A stretch of 64,000 nt of DNA from Methylobacterium sp. Leaf104 (GCF_001422885.1 NZ_LMMZ01000012.1:64388-128387), one strand, 5' to 3'; numbered from the stretch's first letter, positions 52,444-61,468 are shown. Notes: generated from the letters alone by a model not told the origin. Translations and numbers: made by a program.

Positions 52444-55400
52444 ATGGCCACGCTGATCCTGCAAACCGCCGGGGCGGCGGCCGGCACGGCGCTCGGCGGG
52501 CCGATCGGCGGGATCATCGGCAGCGCCCTTGGGGCGGCGGCGGGCTCGGGGATCGACGCGGCGCTGTTCGGCGGGCTCGCCGGCGGGCGCACGGCCGAGG
52601 GGCCGCGCCTCTCCGACGTGGCGGGCCTGAGTTCCACCGAGGGCGATCCCATCCCGCGCGTCTACGGCCGGGCGCGCATCGGCGGCACCCTGATCTGGGC
52701 GACGCGCCCGCTGGAGGTGGCGAGCACCGCCGCGGCCAGCGCGGCCGGCGGCAAGGGCATCGGCGGCGGCAAGGTCAAGCGCACGACCTACGCCTACTTC
52801 GTCGACCTCGCCATCGGCCTGTGCGAGGGCCCGGTGGCAGGCATTCGGCGGGTCTGGGCGGACGGGCGCGAGCTCGACCTGACCACGGTCGCCCTGCGCC
52901 TGCACGCCGGCGACGCGGACCAGGCGCCCGACCCGCTCGTCGTCGCCAAGGAGGGGGCGGAGAACGCGCCCGCCTATCGCGGTCTCGCCTACGTGGTGTT
53001 CGAGCGCCTGGCGCTCGCCGAGTTCGGCAACCGCATCCCGCAATTCGCCTTCGAGGTGCTGCGCCCCGTCGCGGGGCTGGCCGGGATGATCCGGGCGGTC
53101 TGCCTCATCCCCGGCTCCACCGAGTTCGGACTCGACCCCCTGCGCGTCACCGAGGAGGCGGGCTACGGCACGACCCGCCCGGCCAACCGGTTCCAGCTGC
53201 AGGCGGGCACCGACGTCGCCGCCTCCCTCGATGCGCTCCAGGCCCTCTGCCCGCGGCTCGCCCGGGTCTCGGTGGTGGCGAGCTGGTTCGGGGACGACCT
53301 GCGCGCCGGGCGCTGCACCCTCGCCCCGCGGGTCGACAACGCCGCCAAGGCGACGAGCGGCGACGTCTGGTCGGTGGCGGGCCTGCGCCGCGACCAGGTG
53401 GCGGCCGTCTCGACGGCGCCCGGCGGCGGCCCGGCCTATGGCGGCACGCCCTCGGATGCCGGCCTGACCCGCCTCGTGGCCGACCTGCACCGGCGCGGCC
53501 TCGCGGTGGTGCTCTACCCCTTCGTGATGATGGACGTGCCGGCCGGCAACGCCCTGCCGGACCCGCGCGACCCGGCCGCCGCCGGCCAGCCGGCCTATCC
53601 CTGGCGCGGGCGCATCACCTGCGATCCCGCCCCCGGAGAGCCGGGGAGCCCGGACGGGACCGCGGCGGCCGCGACCCAGGTCGCGGCCTTCCTCGCGCAG
53701 TATCGCCCGTTCGTGATGCATTACGCGGCGCTCGCGGCCGCCTGGGCCGCCGCGGGGGTCCCGCTCTCCGGCTTCATCCTCGGCAGCGAGTTCGTCGGCC
53801 TCACCCGGATCCGGGCCGAGGCGGGACGCTACCCCGCCGTGGAGGGCTTCCGCAGCCTGGCGACGGCGCTCCGCCGGAGCCTCGGCCCAAGCGTCAAGCT
53901 CGTCTACGCCGCCGACTGGACCGAGTACGGCGCCGACGTGCGCGACGGCGGCGCCACGATCCGCTTCCCCCTCGACGCCCTGTTCGCCGACCCCGCCATC
54001 GACGCGGTGGGCATCGACTACTACCCGCCCCTGACCGACTGGCGCGACGGGGCCGCCCATGCCGACCTGGCACTGGCCGACTCGATCTACGACCCGGCCT
54101 ATCTCAAGGGCCGGATCGGGGCCGGCGAGGCCTTCGACTGGTTCTACGCCGGGGAGGCCGACCGGGCGGCGCAGGTCCGCACGCCGATCACCGACGGGCG
54201 CTACGCCAAGCCCTGGATCTTCCGGGCCAAGGACCTCGTGGGCTGGTGGGCGAACCCGCACTTGGAGCGGGACGGCGGAATCGAGACCCGGACGACGGCG
54301 TGGGTGCCGCGCGGCAAGCCGCTCTGGCTCACCGAGGTCGGGGTGCCGGCGGTGGACAAGGGCACCAACGGCCCCAACGTCTTCCCCGACCCGAAATCCG
54401 CCGAGAACGCGCGCCCGCCCGGCTCGCGCGGCACCCGCGACGACCTGATCCAGGCCCGCGGCCTCGCGGCGATCCTGGGGCGGTTCGACCCCGGCCTGCC
54501 CGGCTTCGAGCCCGCCCACAACCCGGTCTCGCCCCTCTATGGCGGGCCGATGGTGCCGGCGGACGCGGTCTTCGTCTGGTGCTGGGACGCCCGGCCCTTC
54601 CCGGCCTTTCCCGACTTCGATACCGTCTGGGCCGATGCGGGCAACTGGTCCGTGGGCCACTGGATCACCGGGCGGATCGAGGGGCTGGAGCTCGACCGGC
54701 TCGTCGCCGCGATCCTGGCCGACCTCGGGATCACCGTGCCGGCCGCCATCACCGCCGACGCGACCCTCGACGGCTACGTCATCGACCGGCCGATGTCGGC
54801 CCGGGCGGCCCTGGAGCCCCTGGCGCGGCTCTACGGGCTCGACGTCTCCGCCCAGGCCGGCGCGCTGATCCTGCGCGGGCCGCGCCGGGAGGTGGCGCTC
54901 CCCATCGCGGCGGACGACCTCGTGGTCCTGGACGGCGCGGAGGCGCCCCTCGCCCGGGTCCGGGCCGAGGAGGCGGAGCTGCCGCGCTCCCTCGAGATCG
55001 GCTTCACCGACGGCGAGACCGCCGAGTACCGCCGGGCGAGCGCCGCCGCGACCCGGCCGACCGGCCGGCGCCGGCGCGAGACCCGGATGGAGGCCGCCGT
55101 GGTGACCCGGCGCGCCGCCGCCGAGGCCCTGGCGGAGGCCGCCCTCGACGCCGCCCTCGCGGCCCGCGACACCGCGCGCTTCACCCTGAGCCCGCGCCGG
55201 ATCGACCTCGGGCCGGGCGACCTCCTCGCCCTGCCGGGGGAGCGCCTGCCGCACCGGATCCTGCGCATCGCCGACAGCCCGCGCGGGCGCGGGATCGAGA
55301 CGCGGGGCGTCCCCCTCCACGGCCGGGCGCCGCGGCCCGGCGAGCCCGAAGGATCGCGCCCCCGCCGGACGGTGCCGGCCCTGGCCGGGCCGCCCTTCGC

Positions 55401-56337
55401 GGTCGCCCTCGACCTGCCGGCCGACCGCGGCACCCCGACCGCCCTGCAGGTGCTGGCGGTGACGGCCGAGCCCTGGCCCGGGCCGATGGCGATCTGGCGC
55501 GCGGAGGGCGAGGGGGCGCCGCTGGCCCCGCTGGGCTTCGTCGATCATCCCGCCTGCCTCGGCGAGACCCAGGGCGCCCTTCCGCCCGGCCCGCTCTGGC
55601 GCTTCGACCGGGGCGCGGCCCTGGTGGTCCGCCTGCGTCGGGCCGGCGATCTCGGCGCCATCGGCGAGGCGGCGGCGCTCGCCGGCGGCAACCTGTTCGC
55701 GGTCCGCAGCGCGGCGGACGGGGCGATCGAGCTGATCGCGGCCGCCGGGGTCACGCTGGTGGGTCCGGGCACCTACCGGCTGACGGGGCTCCTGCGCGGC
55801 CTCGCCGGCAGCGAGGCGCAGGCCGGGCGGACGGCGCCGGCCGGCAGCCTGATCGTGCGCCTCGACGGGGCGGTGGTGCCCCTAGTCGAGCGCCTCGACG
55901 AGGCCGGCCGCCCCTTCCGCTACCGCATCGGCCCGGCGGAGCGCGATCCGGCCGATCCGACCTATGTCGAGCTCCGCGCCACGGCCGGCCTCGCCGCCCT
56001 CACCCCCTTGAGCCCCGTCCACCTCCGGGCGCGGCGGGAGACGGGGGGCGTGCGCCTCGCCTGGACGCGCCGGGTCCGGCGCGACGGCGATTCCTGGGAC
56101 GCCGTCGAGATCCCGCCGGAGGAGCCCGAGGCCTACCGGGTCGCGGTGTTCTCCGCCGGCGGCCTGCGCCTCCGGACCCTGACCGCGACCACGCCGGACC
56201 TCCTCTACGCCGCCGCGGACGAGGCGGCGGATTTCGGCACGCCCCAGCGCCGCCTCGACGTCGCGGTGGCGCAGGTCGGCGCCGCGGCCGGCCCCGGCCC
56301 GGAGGCCCGGGCGCAGGTGCCGGTGGAGCCCGCCTGA
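52444..56337 (+). CDS. gene transfer agent giant baseplate/host-interaction protein (gp15-like)
   Basis: 1297 residues, the expected size. A Gly-rich N-terminus (AAGTALGGPIGGIIGSALGAAAGSG) precedes the EGDPIPRVYGRARIGGTLIWATR block. A TIM-barrel-like glycoside-hydrolase region covers about 330-650, with GIDYYPPLTDWRDG and YAADWTEYG. A phage-tail and receptor-like C-terminal part with repeated beta domains follows. It forms the main baseplate ring and is proposed to act on cell-surface polysaccharide. A GH-like catalytic residue cannot be fixed from sequence alone. ATG 52444 lies 81 bp after the antisense toxin start. Confidence 0.9.
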   Translation: MATLILQTAGAAAGTALGGPIGGIIGSALGAAAGSGIDAALFGGLAGGRTAEGPRLSDVAGLSSTEGDPIPRVYGRARIGGTLIWATRPLEVASTAAASAAGGKGIGGGKVKRTTYAYFVDLAIGLCEGPVAGIRRVWADGRELDLTTVALRLHAGDADQAPDPLVVAKEGAENAPAYRGLAYVVFERLALAEFGNRIPQFAFEVLRPVAGLAGMIRAVCLIPGSTEFGLDPLRVTEEAGYGTTRPANRFQLQAGTDVAASLDALQALCPRLARVSVVASWFGDDLRAGRCTLAPRVDNAAKATSGDVWSVAGLRRDQVAAVSTAPGGGPAYGGTPSDAGLTRLVADLHRRGLAVVLYPFVMMDVPAGNALPDPRDPAAAGQPAYPWRGRITCDPAPGEPGSPDGTAAAATQVAAFLAQYRPFVMHYAALAAAWAAAGVPLSGFILGSEFVGLTRIRAEAGRYPAVEGFRSLATALRRSLGPSVKLVYAADWTEYGADVRDGGATIRFPLDALFADPAIDAVGIDYYPPLTDWRDGAAHADLALADSIYDPAYLKGRIGAGEAFDWFYAGEADRAAQVRTPITDGRYAKPWIFRAKDLVGWWANPHLERDGGIETRTTAWVPRGKPLWLTEVGVPAVDKGTNGPNVFPDPKSAENARPPGSRGTRDDLIQARGLAAILGRFDPGLPGFEPAHNPVSPLYGGPMVPADAVFVWCWDARPFPAFPDFDTVWADAGNWSVGHWITGRIEGLELDRLVAAILADLGITVPAAITADATLDGYVIDRPMSARAALEPLARLYGLDVSAQAGALILRGPRREVALPIAADDLVVLDGAEAPLARVRAEEAELPRSLEIGFTDGETAEYRRASAAATRPTGRRRRETRMEAAVVTRRAAAEALAEAALDAALAARDTARFTLSPRRIDLGPGDLLALPGERLPHRILRIADSPRGRGIETRGVPLHGRAPRPGEPEGSRPRRTVPALAGPPFAVALDLPADRGTPTALQVLAVTAEPWPGPMAIWRAEGEGAPLAPLGFVDHPACLGETQGALPPGPLWRFDRGAALVVRLRRAGDLGAIGEAAALAGGNLFAVRSAADGAIELIAAAGVTLVGPGTYRLTGLLRGLAGSEAQAGRTAPAGSLIVRLDGAVVPLVERLDEAGRPFRYRIGPAERDPADPTYVELRATAGLAALTPLSPVHLRARRETGGVRLAWTRRVRRDGDSWDAVEIPPEEPEAYRVAVFSAGGLRLRTLTATTPDLLYAAADEAADFGTPQRRLDVAVAQVGAAAGPGPEARAQVPVEPA

Positions 56338-56379
56338 ACCGTCGATCCCGCCCATTCCCAGACAGCCCGGAGCCGGCCG

Positions 56380-57897
56380 ATGCCCGAGACCACCCCCAAC
56401 CTCGCGCTGCCGCTGCTCGCGGCGGGCCAGGCGCAGAAGCACGTCACCCACAACGAGGCGCTGACCGGCCTCGACGCGCTGGTTCAGCTCGCCTGCCGCG
56501 ACAAGGATCTCGGCGCGCCGCCCGCCGACCCCGCGGAGGGGGACCGCTACCTGGTGCTGAGCCCCTCCCCGACCGGGGCCTGGGCCGGGCTGTCCGGCCA
56601 GATCGCCCAATTCCAGGACGGGCGCTGGCGCGGCCTCGTGCCGAAACCCGGCTGGCTCGCCTGGATCCTCGACGAGGACGAGCTCTACGCCTGCACGGCG
56701 GCGGGATGGGTCGGGCTCCGCGCCACCCTCGGGCAGCTCCAGAACCTGACGCGCCTCGGCATCGGCACCACGGCGGACGCCGCCAACCCGTTCGCCGCCA
56801 AGCTGAACACCGCCCTCTGGACCGCGCTGACCACCGCCGAGGGCGGGACCGGCGACCTGCGCTGCACCCTCAACAAGCAGGCCGCCGGCAACGTCCTCTC
56901 CCTGCTGTTCCAGAGCGCCTTCACCGGACGGGCCGAGATCGGGCTCTCGGGCAACGACGACCTGACGATCAAGGTGGCGCCCGATGCCGGCGGCTTCCGG
57001 GAAGCCCTGCGCATCGACCGGGCGAGCGGACGGGTCGACCTCAAGGGGCCGATGCCGGCGAACCTCCTCGGGGCGCCCGCCCTGCGCCTGACCCAGGACC
57101 TGGCCACGGACGGCAGCCTGCTGGCCGGCGGCCTCACGATGCAGGCCACCGGCGCCGGCCTGTCCTGGACCCTCGCCGGGCTCGCCGGTACGGCTGGCAC
57201 GGCCGGGGCGACGGCCGGCTTTCCGGGCGGCCTCGCGATCTTCGTCAAGCCGGCGGACGGGACCCGCCCCGGGACCCTGCGCGAGGTGGCGCGCTTCGGA
57301 CCGGACGGCAATCTCGGCCTCGGCTCCAGTGCCCCCCTGGCGACCCGGCTCGGGGTCGCGGGCATCATCGCCCACACCGCCGACAACACCTGGAGCCTCG
57401 GCACGCCGACGCTGCGCGCATCGGTGATCTATGCCGGCACGGGCGCGATCAGCACCTCCGACGCCCGCGAGAAGACGCCGGTCGCGCCGCTCTCCGAGGC
57501 CGAGATCGCCGCCGCCCGCGCCCTGGCCGGGGAGATCGGCACCTTCCGGTTCCGCGAGGCCCTGGCGCGGAAGGGGGACGAGGCCCGCCGCCATGTCGGG
57601 CTCACCGTCCAGCGGGCGGTGGCGATCCTCGCGGACGAGGGCCTCGATCCCTTCGCCTACGGCTTCGTCTGCCGGGATTCCTGGCCCGCAGTGGCCCCGC
57701 GGGAGGCCGTCGCCGCCAGGGACGCCGAGATCGGCGCGGACGGCACCGTGATCGTGCCGGCCGTGGCGGCGCAGGACGCGGCTCCGGGCCGCGAGGCCGG
57801 CGAGCGCTACGGCTTCCGCATGGACCAGTTGCTGCTGTTCCTCGCCCGTGGCTTCGAGGCGCGGCTCGCCGCCCTGGAGGCCGCCGCCGGTCCCTGA
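56380..57897 (+). CDS. DUF2793 protein with C-terminal S74 chaperone domain (fibre/spike-like)
   Basis: 505 residues. The N-terminal DUF2793 domain (about 1-110) begins PNLALPLLAAGQAQKHVTHNEAL. The middle is beta-rich with Gly/Thr/Leu repeats, as in trimeric fibres. The C-terminus carries the Peptidase_S74 intramolecular chaperone: ISTSDAREKTPV (the Ser-Asp self-cleavage motif) and GLTVQRAVAILADEGLDPFAYG. Such domains trimerise phage fibres and then cut themselves off. In R. capsulatus the head-spike base protein also has DUF2793, so a capsid or tail spike role is plausible. It starts 42 bp after the baseplate gene. Confidence 0.85.
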   Translation: MPETTPNLALPLLAAGQAQKHVTHNEALTGLDALVQLACRDKDLGAPPADPAEGDRYLVLSPSPTGAWAGLSGQIAQFQDGRWRGLVPKPGWLAWILDEDELYACTAAGWVGLRATLGQLQNLTRLGIGTTADAANPFAAKLNTALWTALTTAEGGTGDLRCTLNKQAAGNVLSLLFQSAFTGRAEIGLSGNDDLTIKVAPDAGGFREALRIDRASGRVDLKGPMPANLLGAPALRLTQDLATDGSLLAGGLTMQATGAGLSWTLAGLAGTAGTAGATAGFPGGLAIFVKPADGTRPGTLREVARFGPDGNLGLGSSAPLATRLGVAGIIAHTADNTWSLGTPTLRASVIYAGTGAISTSDAREKTPVAPLSEAEIAAARALAGEIGTFRFREALARKGDEARRHVGLTVQRAVAILADEGLDPFAYGFVCRDSWPAVAPREAVAARDAEIGADGTVIVPAVAAQDAAPGREAGERYGFRMDQLLLFLARGFEARLAALEAAAGP

Positions 57898-57927
57898 TCC
57901 GCGCAGGCCCGGTCAGCGCGGTCCCGG

Positions 57928-58131
57928 TCAGCGCAGGTACCCCGCCGCCCGCAGGTCGGCCTCGACCGCCTCGCACAGGGCCGCCAGCGGATTGTCGTTC
58001 TGGGCGGCGGGCGGTTCGAGCGGGCGCATCGGCGGGAAGGCCGTGTCGGGCGGCTGCAGCGGTGCCTCCCGGGCGACGTCGTCCGCCTCGGATTCGCGTC
58101 GCAAGGCAGTCGAGATGAGCTTTCGCAGCAT
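57928..58131 (-). CDS. small hypothetical protein
   Basis: 67 residues: MLRKLISTALRRESEADDVAR, then a Pro-rich centre and an amphipathic end (NDNPLAALCEAVEADLRAAGYLR). GGGGAGG lies 5 bp before the ATG, which supports translation. No family is recognised. It is antisense between fibre and lysozyme genes and could be cellular rather than particle-related. Confidence 0.5.
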   Translation of the reverse strand: MLRKLISTALRRESEADDVAREAPLQPPDTAFPPMRPLEPPAAQNDNPLAALCEAVEADLRAAGYLR

Positions 58132-58206
58132 GTCCGCCTCCCCAGGCCGCGGCCGGGTCAAGTGTCGCGCAAGTCTAACCTCCAATCAATCGACCGGAGA
58201 CAGGGC

Positions 58207-58842
58207 ATGAATCTCAGTGCCATCGGCGAAGCCGTGCTCGTCGCGCGCGAGGGACGGCGCCTCGGCGCCTACCGCGACAGCGTCGGGATCTGGACCATCG
58301 GCGTCGGCCACACCTCGGCCGCCGGCCCGCCCCTGGTGACGCCGGGCCTGCGCCTGACCGAGGCGGCCTGCGACGCCCTCTTCCGGCGCGACGTCGCCCG
58401 CTACGTCCGGGCCGTGGCCGAGGCGGTGCCCGGCGATCTGCCCGACCACGCCGTCGACGCCCTGGTCTCCCTCTGCTTCAACATCGGCCCGGCGGCCTTC
58501 GCGCGCTCCACCGTCGTCCGGCGCCTGAGGGCCGGCGACCGGACCGGCGCCGCCGCCGCGATCCTGATGTGGAACCGCCCCGCCGCGCTGATCCCGCGGC
58601 GGGGCGCCGAGCACGACCAGTTCCTGACGCCCTACGACCGGGCCCTGCCCCGGGCGCGCCGGGGGGACGCGAATCCGGTTTCCGTCCCCGGTCCCGCGCA
58701 GCCGCCCCTGCCCGCGCCGCGCCGGACGGTGCCGCGCGTATCGGCGCCGCTGCCGACCCGCGCGCCCGGTCCGGCCGCGCCGCGCCCCGGCGTCCTGGAA
58801 CGCCTGTGGTCGGTCGTCCGCCGCCTGTCCGGCAGCCGCTGA
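58207..58842 (+). CDS. phage-type lysozyme, glycoside hydrolase family 24
   Basis: 211 residues. Glu15, Asp24 and Thr30 reproduce the T4 lysozyme catalytic spacing (E-x8-D-x5-T) in REGRRLGAYRDSVGIWTIGVGHT. The helical domain follows (LVSLCFNIGPAAFARSTVVRRLRAGD, then MWNRPAALIPRRGAEHDQFL). The last 70 residues are Pro/Arg-rich, which is unusual for an endolysin. No signal peptide is present, so release would need a holin. It is the likely endolysin for particle release. Confidence 0.9.
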   Translation: MNLSAIGEAVLVAREGRRLGAYRDSVGIWTIGVGHTSAAGPPLVTPGLRLTEAACDALFRRDVARYVRAVAEAVPGDLPDHAVDALVSLCFNIGPAAFARSTVVRRLRAGDRTGAAAAILMWNRPAALIPRRGAEHDQFLTPYDRALPRARRGDANPVSVPGPAQPPLPAPRRTVPRVSAPLPTRAPGPAAPRPGVLERLWSVVRRLSGSR

Positions 58843-58893
58843 GCGCCCCGCCGCACGGCCGAAGCTTCTGTGTCCCCGCCGATGGAGTTTGTG

Positions 58894-59394
58894 ATGACCC
58901 GATTCGTCCCCTGCAGTGCCGCCCTTCTCGCCCTGGCCGCGCCGGCCGCGGCGGCGACCGCCGATGTCAGCCTCGCGTGGGGCGACGCCCTCGCATCCGC
59001 CCTCCAGGCGGCCGGGAGCGTGCTGGTGCCCCTGGCCGTCACGGCCCTGACGGCGGCGCTGGCGCGGATCGCCGGCCCCCTGCGCGTCCTCATCACCGCC
59101 AGCCTGGTGGAGCGCCTCGTGCGCAACGTGGCCGACTACGCGGTCAACGCGGTCGCCGGCGCGGCGCGCGGCCGGACCCTGACGGTGCCGGTGGGGTCGC
59201 TGGTGATCGCGGGTGCGGTCCAGCGCGGCCTCGACGCGGCGCCGGGATGGCTCGTCCGGGCCGCCGGCGGGATCGACGGCCTCGGCGAGAAGGTGTTCCG
59301 CAGCCTGCCCCTGGCGGAGGAGGCGACGGTCGCCAACACCCTGACGCCGGCGCTGCGCGCGGCCTGGGCCGAGCGGGCGCGCCATCGCCCCTGA
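58894..59394 (+). CDS. hypothetical membrane protein, holin candidate
   Basis: 166 residues. The N-terminus is signal-like (FVPCSAALLALAAPAAAATA), followed by a long hydrophobic stretch (SALQAAGSVLVPLAVTALTAALARIAG, then VLITASLVERLV). The remainder is helical and ends with basic residues. Position between lysozyme and two small basic proteins suggests a lysis role. No holin family is recognised with confidence. The start is ATG 58894, with an alternative GTG 58870. Confidence 0.55.
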   Translation: MTRFVPCSAALLALAAPAAAATADVSLAWGDALASALQAAGSVLVPLAVTALTAALARIAGPLRVLITASLVERLVRNVADYAVNAVAGAARGRTLTVPVGSLVIAGAVQRGLDAAPGWLVRAAGGIDGLGEKVFRSLPLAEEATVANTLTPALRAAWAERARHRP

Positions 59395-59455
59395 CGACCC
59401 GCCCTTGCCGGGTTCGGAACGTCCAAGTGCGAGGTTGCCTTGGGAGGAGGTCGCC

Positions 59456-59803
59456 TTGGAGAAGATCGCCCAGGAAGCCGCGCACCTGCTGGTGTCGCAG
59501 GAGGGCGCGGGCTGGATCGTCGCCGTCCTCCTCGGGCTCGCCTGCGTCCACCTGCACCGGGAATCGATGCGCGCCCAGGAGGCGCGCCTCGGAGACGTGG
59601 GCGCCACCGCGACGGCCCTGGAACGGGCCTCGCAGACCAACGCGGCGGTGGCCGCCGCCCTGGAGAGCCGCACCCGCGTGCTGGAGGACCTGTCGCGGGT
59701 GGCGGCCGGGATCGCGCGCAGCGTCGAGTTCAACGACGAGCGGGCGCGGGAGAAGCTGGACGACATCCTGCGCCGCCTCGCCGAGGCCCGGACGCGCCCC
59801 TGA
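59456..59803 (+). CDS. small membrane protein with coiled coil
   Basis: 115 residues. One membrane helix near residue 16-34 (GAGWIVAVLLGLACVHLHRES) is followed by a long Ala/Glu/Arg coiled coil (ERASQTNAAVAAALESRTRVLEDLSRVAAGI...). The TTG start at 59456 is supported by GGGAGGAGG 5 bp upstream. The single-helix plus coiled-coil design is seen in phage accessory lysis or envelope proteins. Function is unproven. Confidence 0.55.
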   Translation: MEKIAQEAAHLLVSQEGAGWIVAVLLGLACVHLHRESMRAQEARLGDVGATATALERASQTNAAVAAALESRTRVLEDLSRVAAGIARSVEFNDERAREKLDDILRRLAEARTRP

Positions 59804-59813
59804 GGAGACCGCC

Positions 59814-60023
59814 ATGGACCGGATCACCCTCCTGCTGCACCGCCGCCGCGACCGCCGCCGGGTGGCGGCCCTGCGCCTGCGCAGCGCCCGCCTGCGTTTC
59901 GAGCACTCCTCGGCCGCCCTGCGGCGGGCCGCCCTCGACCATATCGACGGCCACTCCCCGATCGGTGCGATGCTGCGGGCGACCCTCGCGCGCCTCGCCG
60001 CCGAGGGCGCCGGACCGGCCTGA
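59814..60023 (+). CDS. small basic hypothetical protein
   Basis: 69 residues, very Arg-rich (LLLHRRRDRRRVAALRLRSARLRFEHSS) then helical. It follows the previous gene by 10 bp, with GAGGAG before the ATG, so it is probably co-translated in the lysis-region operon. No family recognised. Confidence 0.5.
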   Translation: MDRITLLLHRRRDRRRVAALRLRSARLRFEHSSAALRRAALDHIDGHSPIGAMLRATLARLAAEGAGPA

Positions 60024-60122
60024 ACGGCCCCGGCCCGGCCGCCGACGGGAACCGAATGGCCGAGGTTCGGCTTGGCTCGGCATTCAGGGCACATTCAGTG
60101 CCTCCTCCCTAAACGTCGGCCC

Positions 60123-60488
60123 ATGCGCATCCTCCTCGCCCTGCTGTTGATCGGACTGACCGTCGCGGGTTTCGCGACGGGCTCGATCGACACCTACGCG
60201 GAGGAGACGACGGCGGGCACGGTCACCACGCCACTGGCCGCGATCCCGCGCAGCGAGACCTGCCTCAGCCCGGCGGACCTGCGCGAGGCCGTGGCCGACA
60301 AGCGGGTGATCGCGCCTGTGGCAGCCATCCGCGCCGCCCGCCAGGTGATCCCCCGGGCCGAGATCCAGCGGGCGCGCCTGTGCCGGAACGACGAGACCCT
60401 CGTCTACCTGCTCACCGCCCTGCGCCGGGACGGTCAGTTCGTCCACGTCGTCGTCGATGCCACCACCGGGCAGGTCAGCGGACCGTGA
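60123..60488 (+). CDS. PepSY-like periplasmic protein upstream of a two-component system
   Basis: 121 residues. The signal peptide is residues 1-18 or so (ILLALLLIGLTVAGFA). The mature domain has the PepSY-like end RRDGQFVHVVVDATTGQVSGP, preceded by a Cys pair (SETCLSPADLRE and RARLCRNDE) that could form a disulfide. Small periplasmic proteins of this kind before feuPQ-like genes inhibit the kinase in Sinorhizobium (FeuN), an analogy here. ATG 60123 is preferred to the longer frame from 60072. Confidence 0.75.
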   Translation: MRILLALLLIGLTVAGFATGSIDTYAEETTAGTVTTPLAAIPRSETCLSPADLREAVADKRVIAPVAAIRAARQVIPRAEIQRARLCRNDETLVYLLTALRRDGQFVHVVVDATTGQVSGP

Positions 60489-60590
60489 AGCGCTTTCGGA
60501 CGGAAGCCGTTTCGCGCCGCGGCGGAGACGTCTAACGTGCGCGGCGCGCCGACCCGCGGGTCCAGGCCATCATCGTAGGAGTTCGGGACC

Positions 60591-61268
60591 GTGCGGTTGC
60601 TCGTCGTGGAGGATGACCGGGACATCAACCGGCAGGTGGTCAACGCCCTCGAGGAGGCCGGCTACGTCGCCGACAAGGCCTTCGACGGCGAGGAGGGCGG
60701 CTATCTCGGCGAGAACGAGCCCTACGACGCGATCATCCTCGACATGGGCCTGCCCAAGACCGACGGCGTGAGCGTGCTGCAGAAGTGGCGCCGGGCCGGC
60801 ATCAAGACCCCGGTCATCATCCTCACCGCCCGGGACCGCTGGTCCGACAAGGTCGACGGCTTCGATGCGGGGGCCGACGACTACGTCACCAAGCCCTTCC
60901 ACATGGAGGAGCTGATGGCCCGGGTGCGCGCCCTGCTGCGGCGCGCGGCCGGCCACGCCACCAGCCAGATCGCCTGCGGCCCGGTGGTGCTCGACACCCG
61001 CTCCGGCCGGGTCTTCGTGGACGGCAACCCGGTCAAGCTCACGAGCCACGAGTACCGCCTGCTCTCCTACCTGATGCACCATACCGGCCGGGTGGTCTCG
61101 CGCGCCGAGCTGACCGAACACCTCTACGACCAGGATTTCGACCGCGATTCCAACACCATCGAGGTCTTCGTCGGCCGCCTGCGCAAGAAGCTCGCCGTCG
61201 ACCTGATCCAGACCGTGCGGGGGCTGGGCTACCTCGTCGACCCGAACCAGCCCGCGCCGCGGGTGTGA
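60591..61268 (+). CDS. OmpR/PhoP-type response regulator (FeuP-like)
   Basis: 225 residues. The receiver has VVEDD, phospho-acceptor Asp51 in AIILDMGLPKTDG, the T-A-R-D-R switch and the Lys in YVTKPF. The winged-helix DNA-binding domain ends with SNTIEVFVGRLRKKL and TVRGLGYLV. WSDKVDGFDAGADDYV and SHEYRLLSYLMHHTGRVVSR are nearly identical to FeuP of rhizobia. The GTG start has AGGAG 8 bp upstream. The kinase follows after 241 bp. Confidence 0.92.
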   Translation: MRLLVVEDDRDINRQVVNALEEAGYVADKAFDGEEGGYLGENEPYDAIILDMGLPKTDGVSVLQKWRRAGIKTPVIILTARDRWSDKVDGFDAGADDYVTKPFHMEELMARVRALLRRAAGHATSQIACGPVVLDTRSGRVFVDGNPVKLTSHEYRLLSYLMHHTGRVVSRAELTEHLYDQDFDRDSNTIEVFVGRLRKKLAVDLIQTVRGLGYLVDPNQPAPRV

Positions 61269-61468
61269 TCTCAGCGCCGCGGACTCATCGCGAGGCGCTT
61301 CGCCCGGATCAAAGTCTGCCTTTACGCGAGCACGAGGGCGAAGAACCGCCGCGGCACGAGTTCGTAATATTCAGATCGCCTGGGCGATCACCCCGAATCT
61401 GGGCAATCGGCGGGCGGGATCGTCCCGTGAACGTGGCGTGGAGTTGCGGCTGTGGCATAGACTTTCAA

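Larger units (their letters stand above)
36233..60023 (+). mobile_element. RcGTA-type gene transfer agent cluster with four interior gene insertions
   Basis: Structural genes follow the order of the Rhodobacter capsulatus gene transfer agent: terminases, portal, protease, capsid, head-tail connectors, tail tube, chaperones, short tape measure, DUF2460, DUF2163, NlpC/P60 and the giant baseplate protein. A DUF2793 fibre-like gene and a lysis module follow. There is no integrase, repressor-replication module, portal-distal late regulator or attachment site, which separates it from a prophage. Non-phage genes lie at four junctions: VapBC, two S1 proteases, PNPOx/GST/LysR and a RelE/Xre pair. Spacing of the structural genes is otherwise tight, often with ATGA overlaps. 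Confidence 0.85.

Noticed and set aside
52821..58118. A 1765-codon plus-strand open frame overlapping the baseplate gene
   Set aside because: Its translation is dominated by Arg, Pro and Gly with no domains, and it is the frame-shifted shadow of the 1297-residue baseplate gene and the fibre gene. High GC content explains its length.
36233..60023. Ordinary integrated prophage
   Set aside because: No integrase, repressor, replication gene, attachment repeat or full-size tape measure was found, and gene order is that of RcGTA. Mobilisation genes outside the window cannot be excluded.
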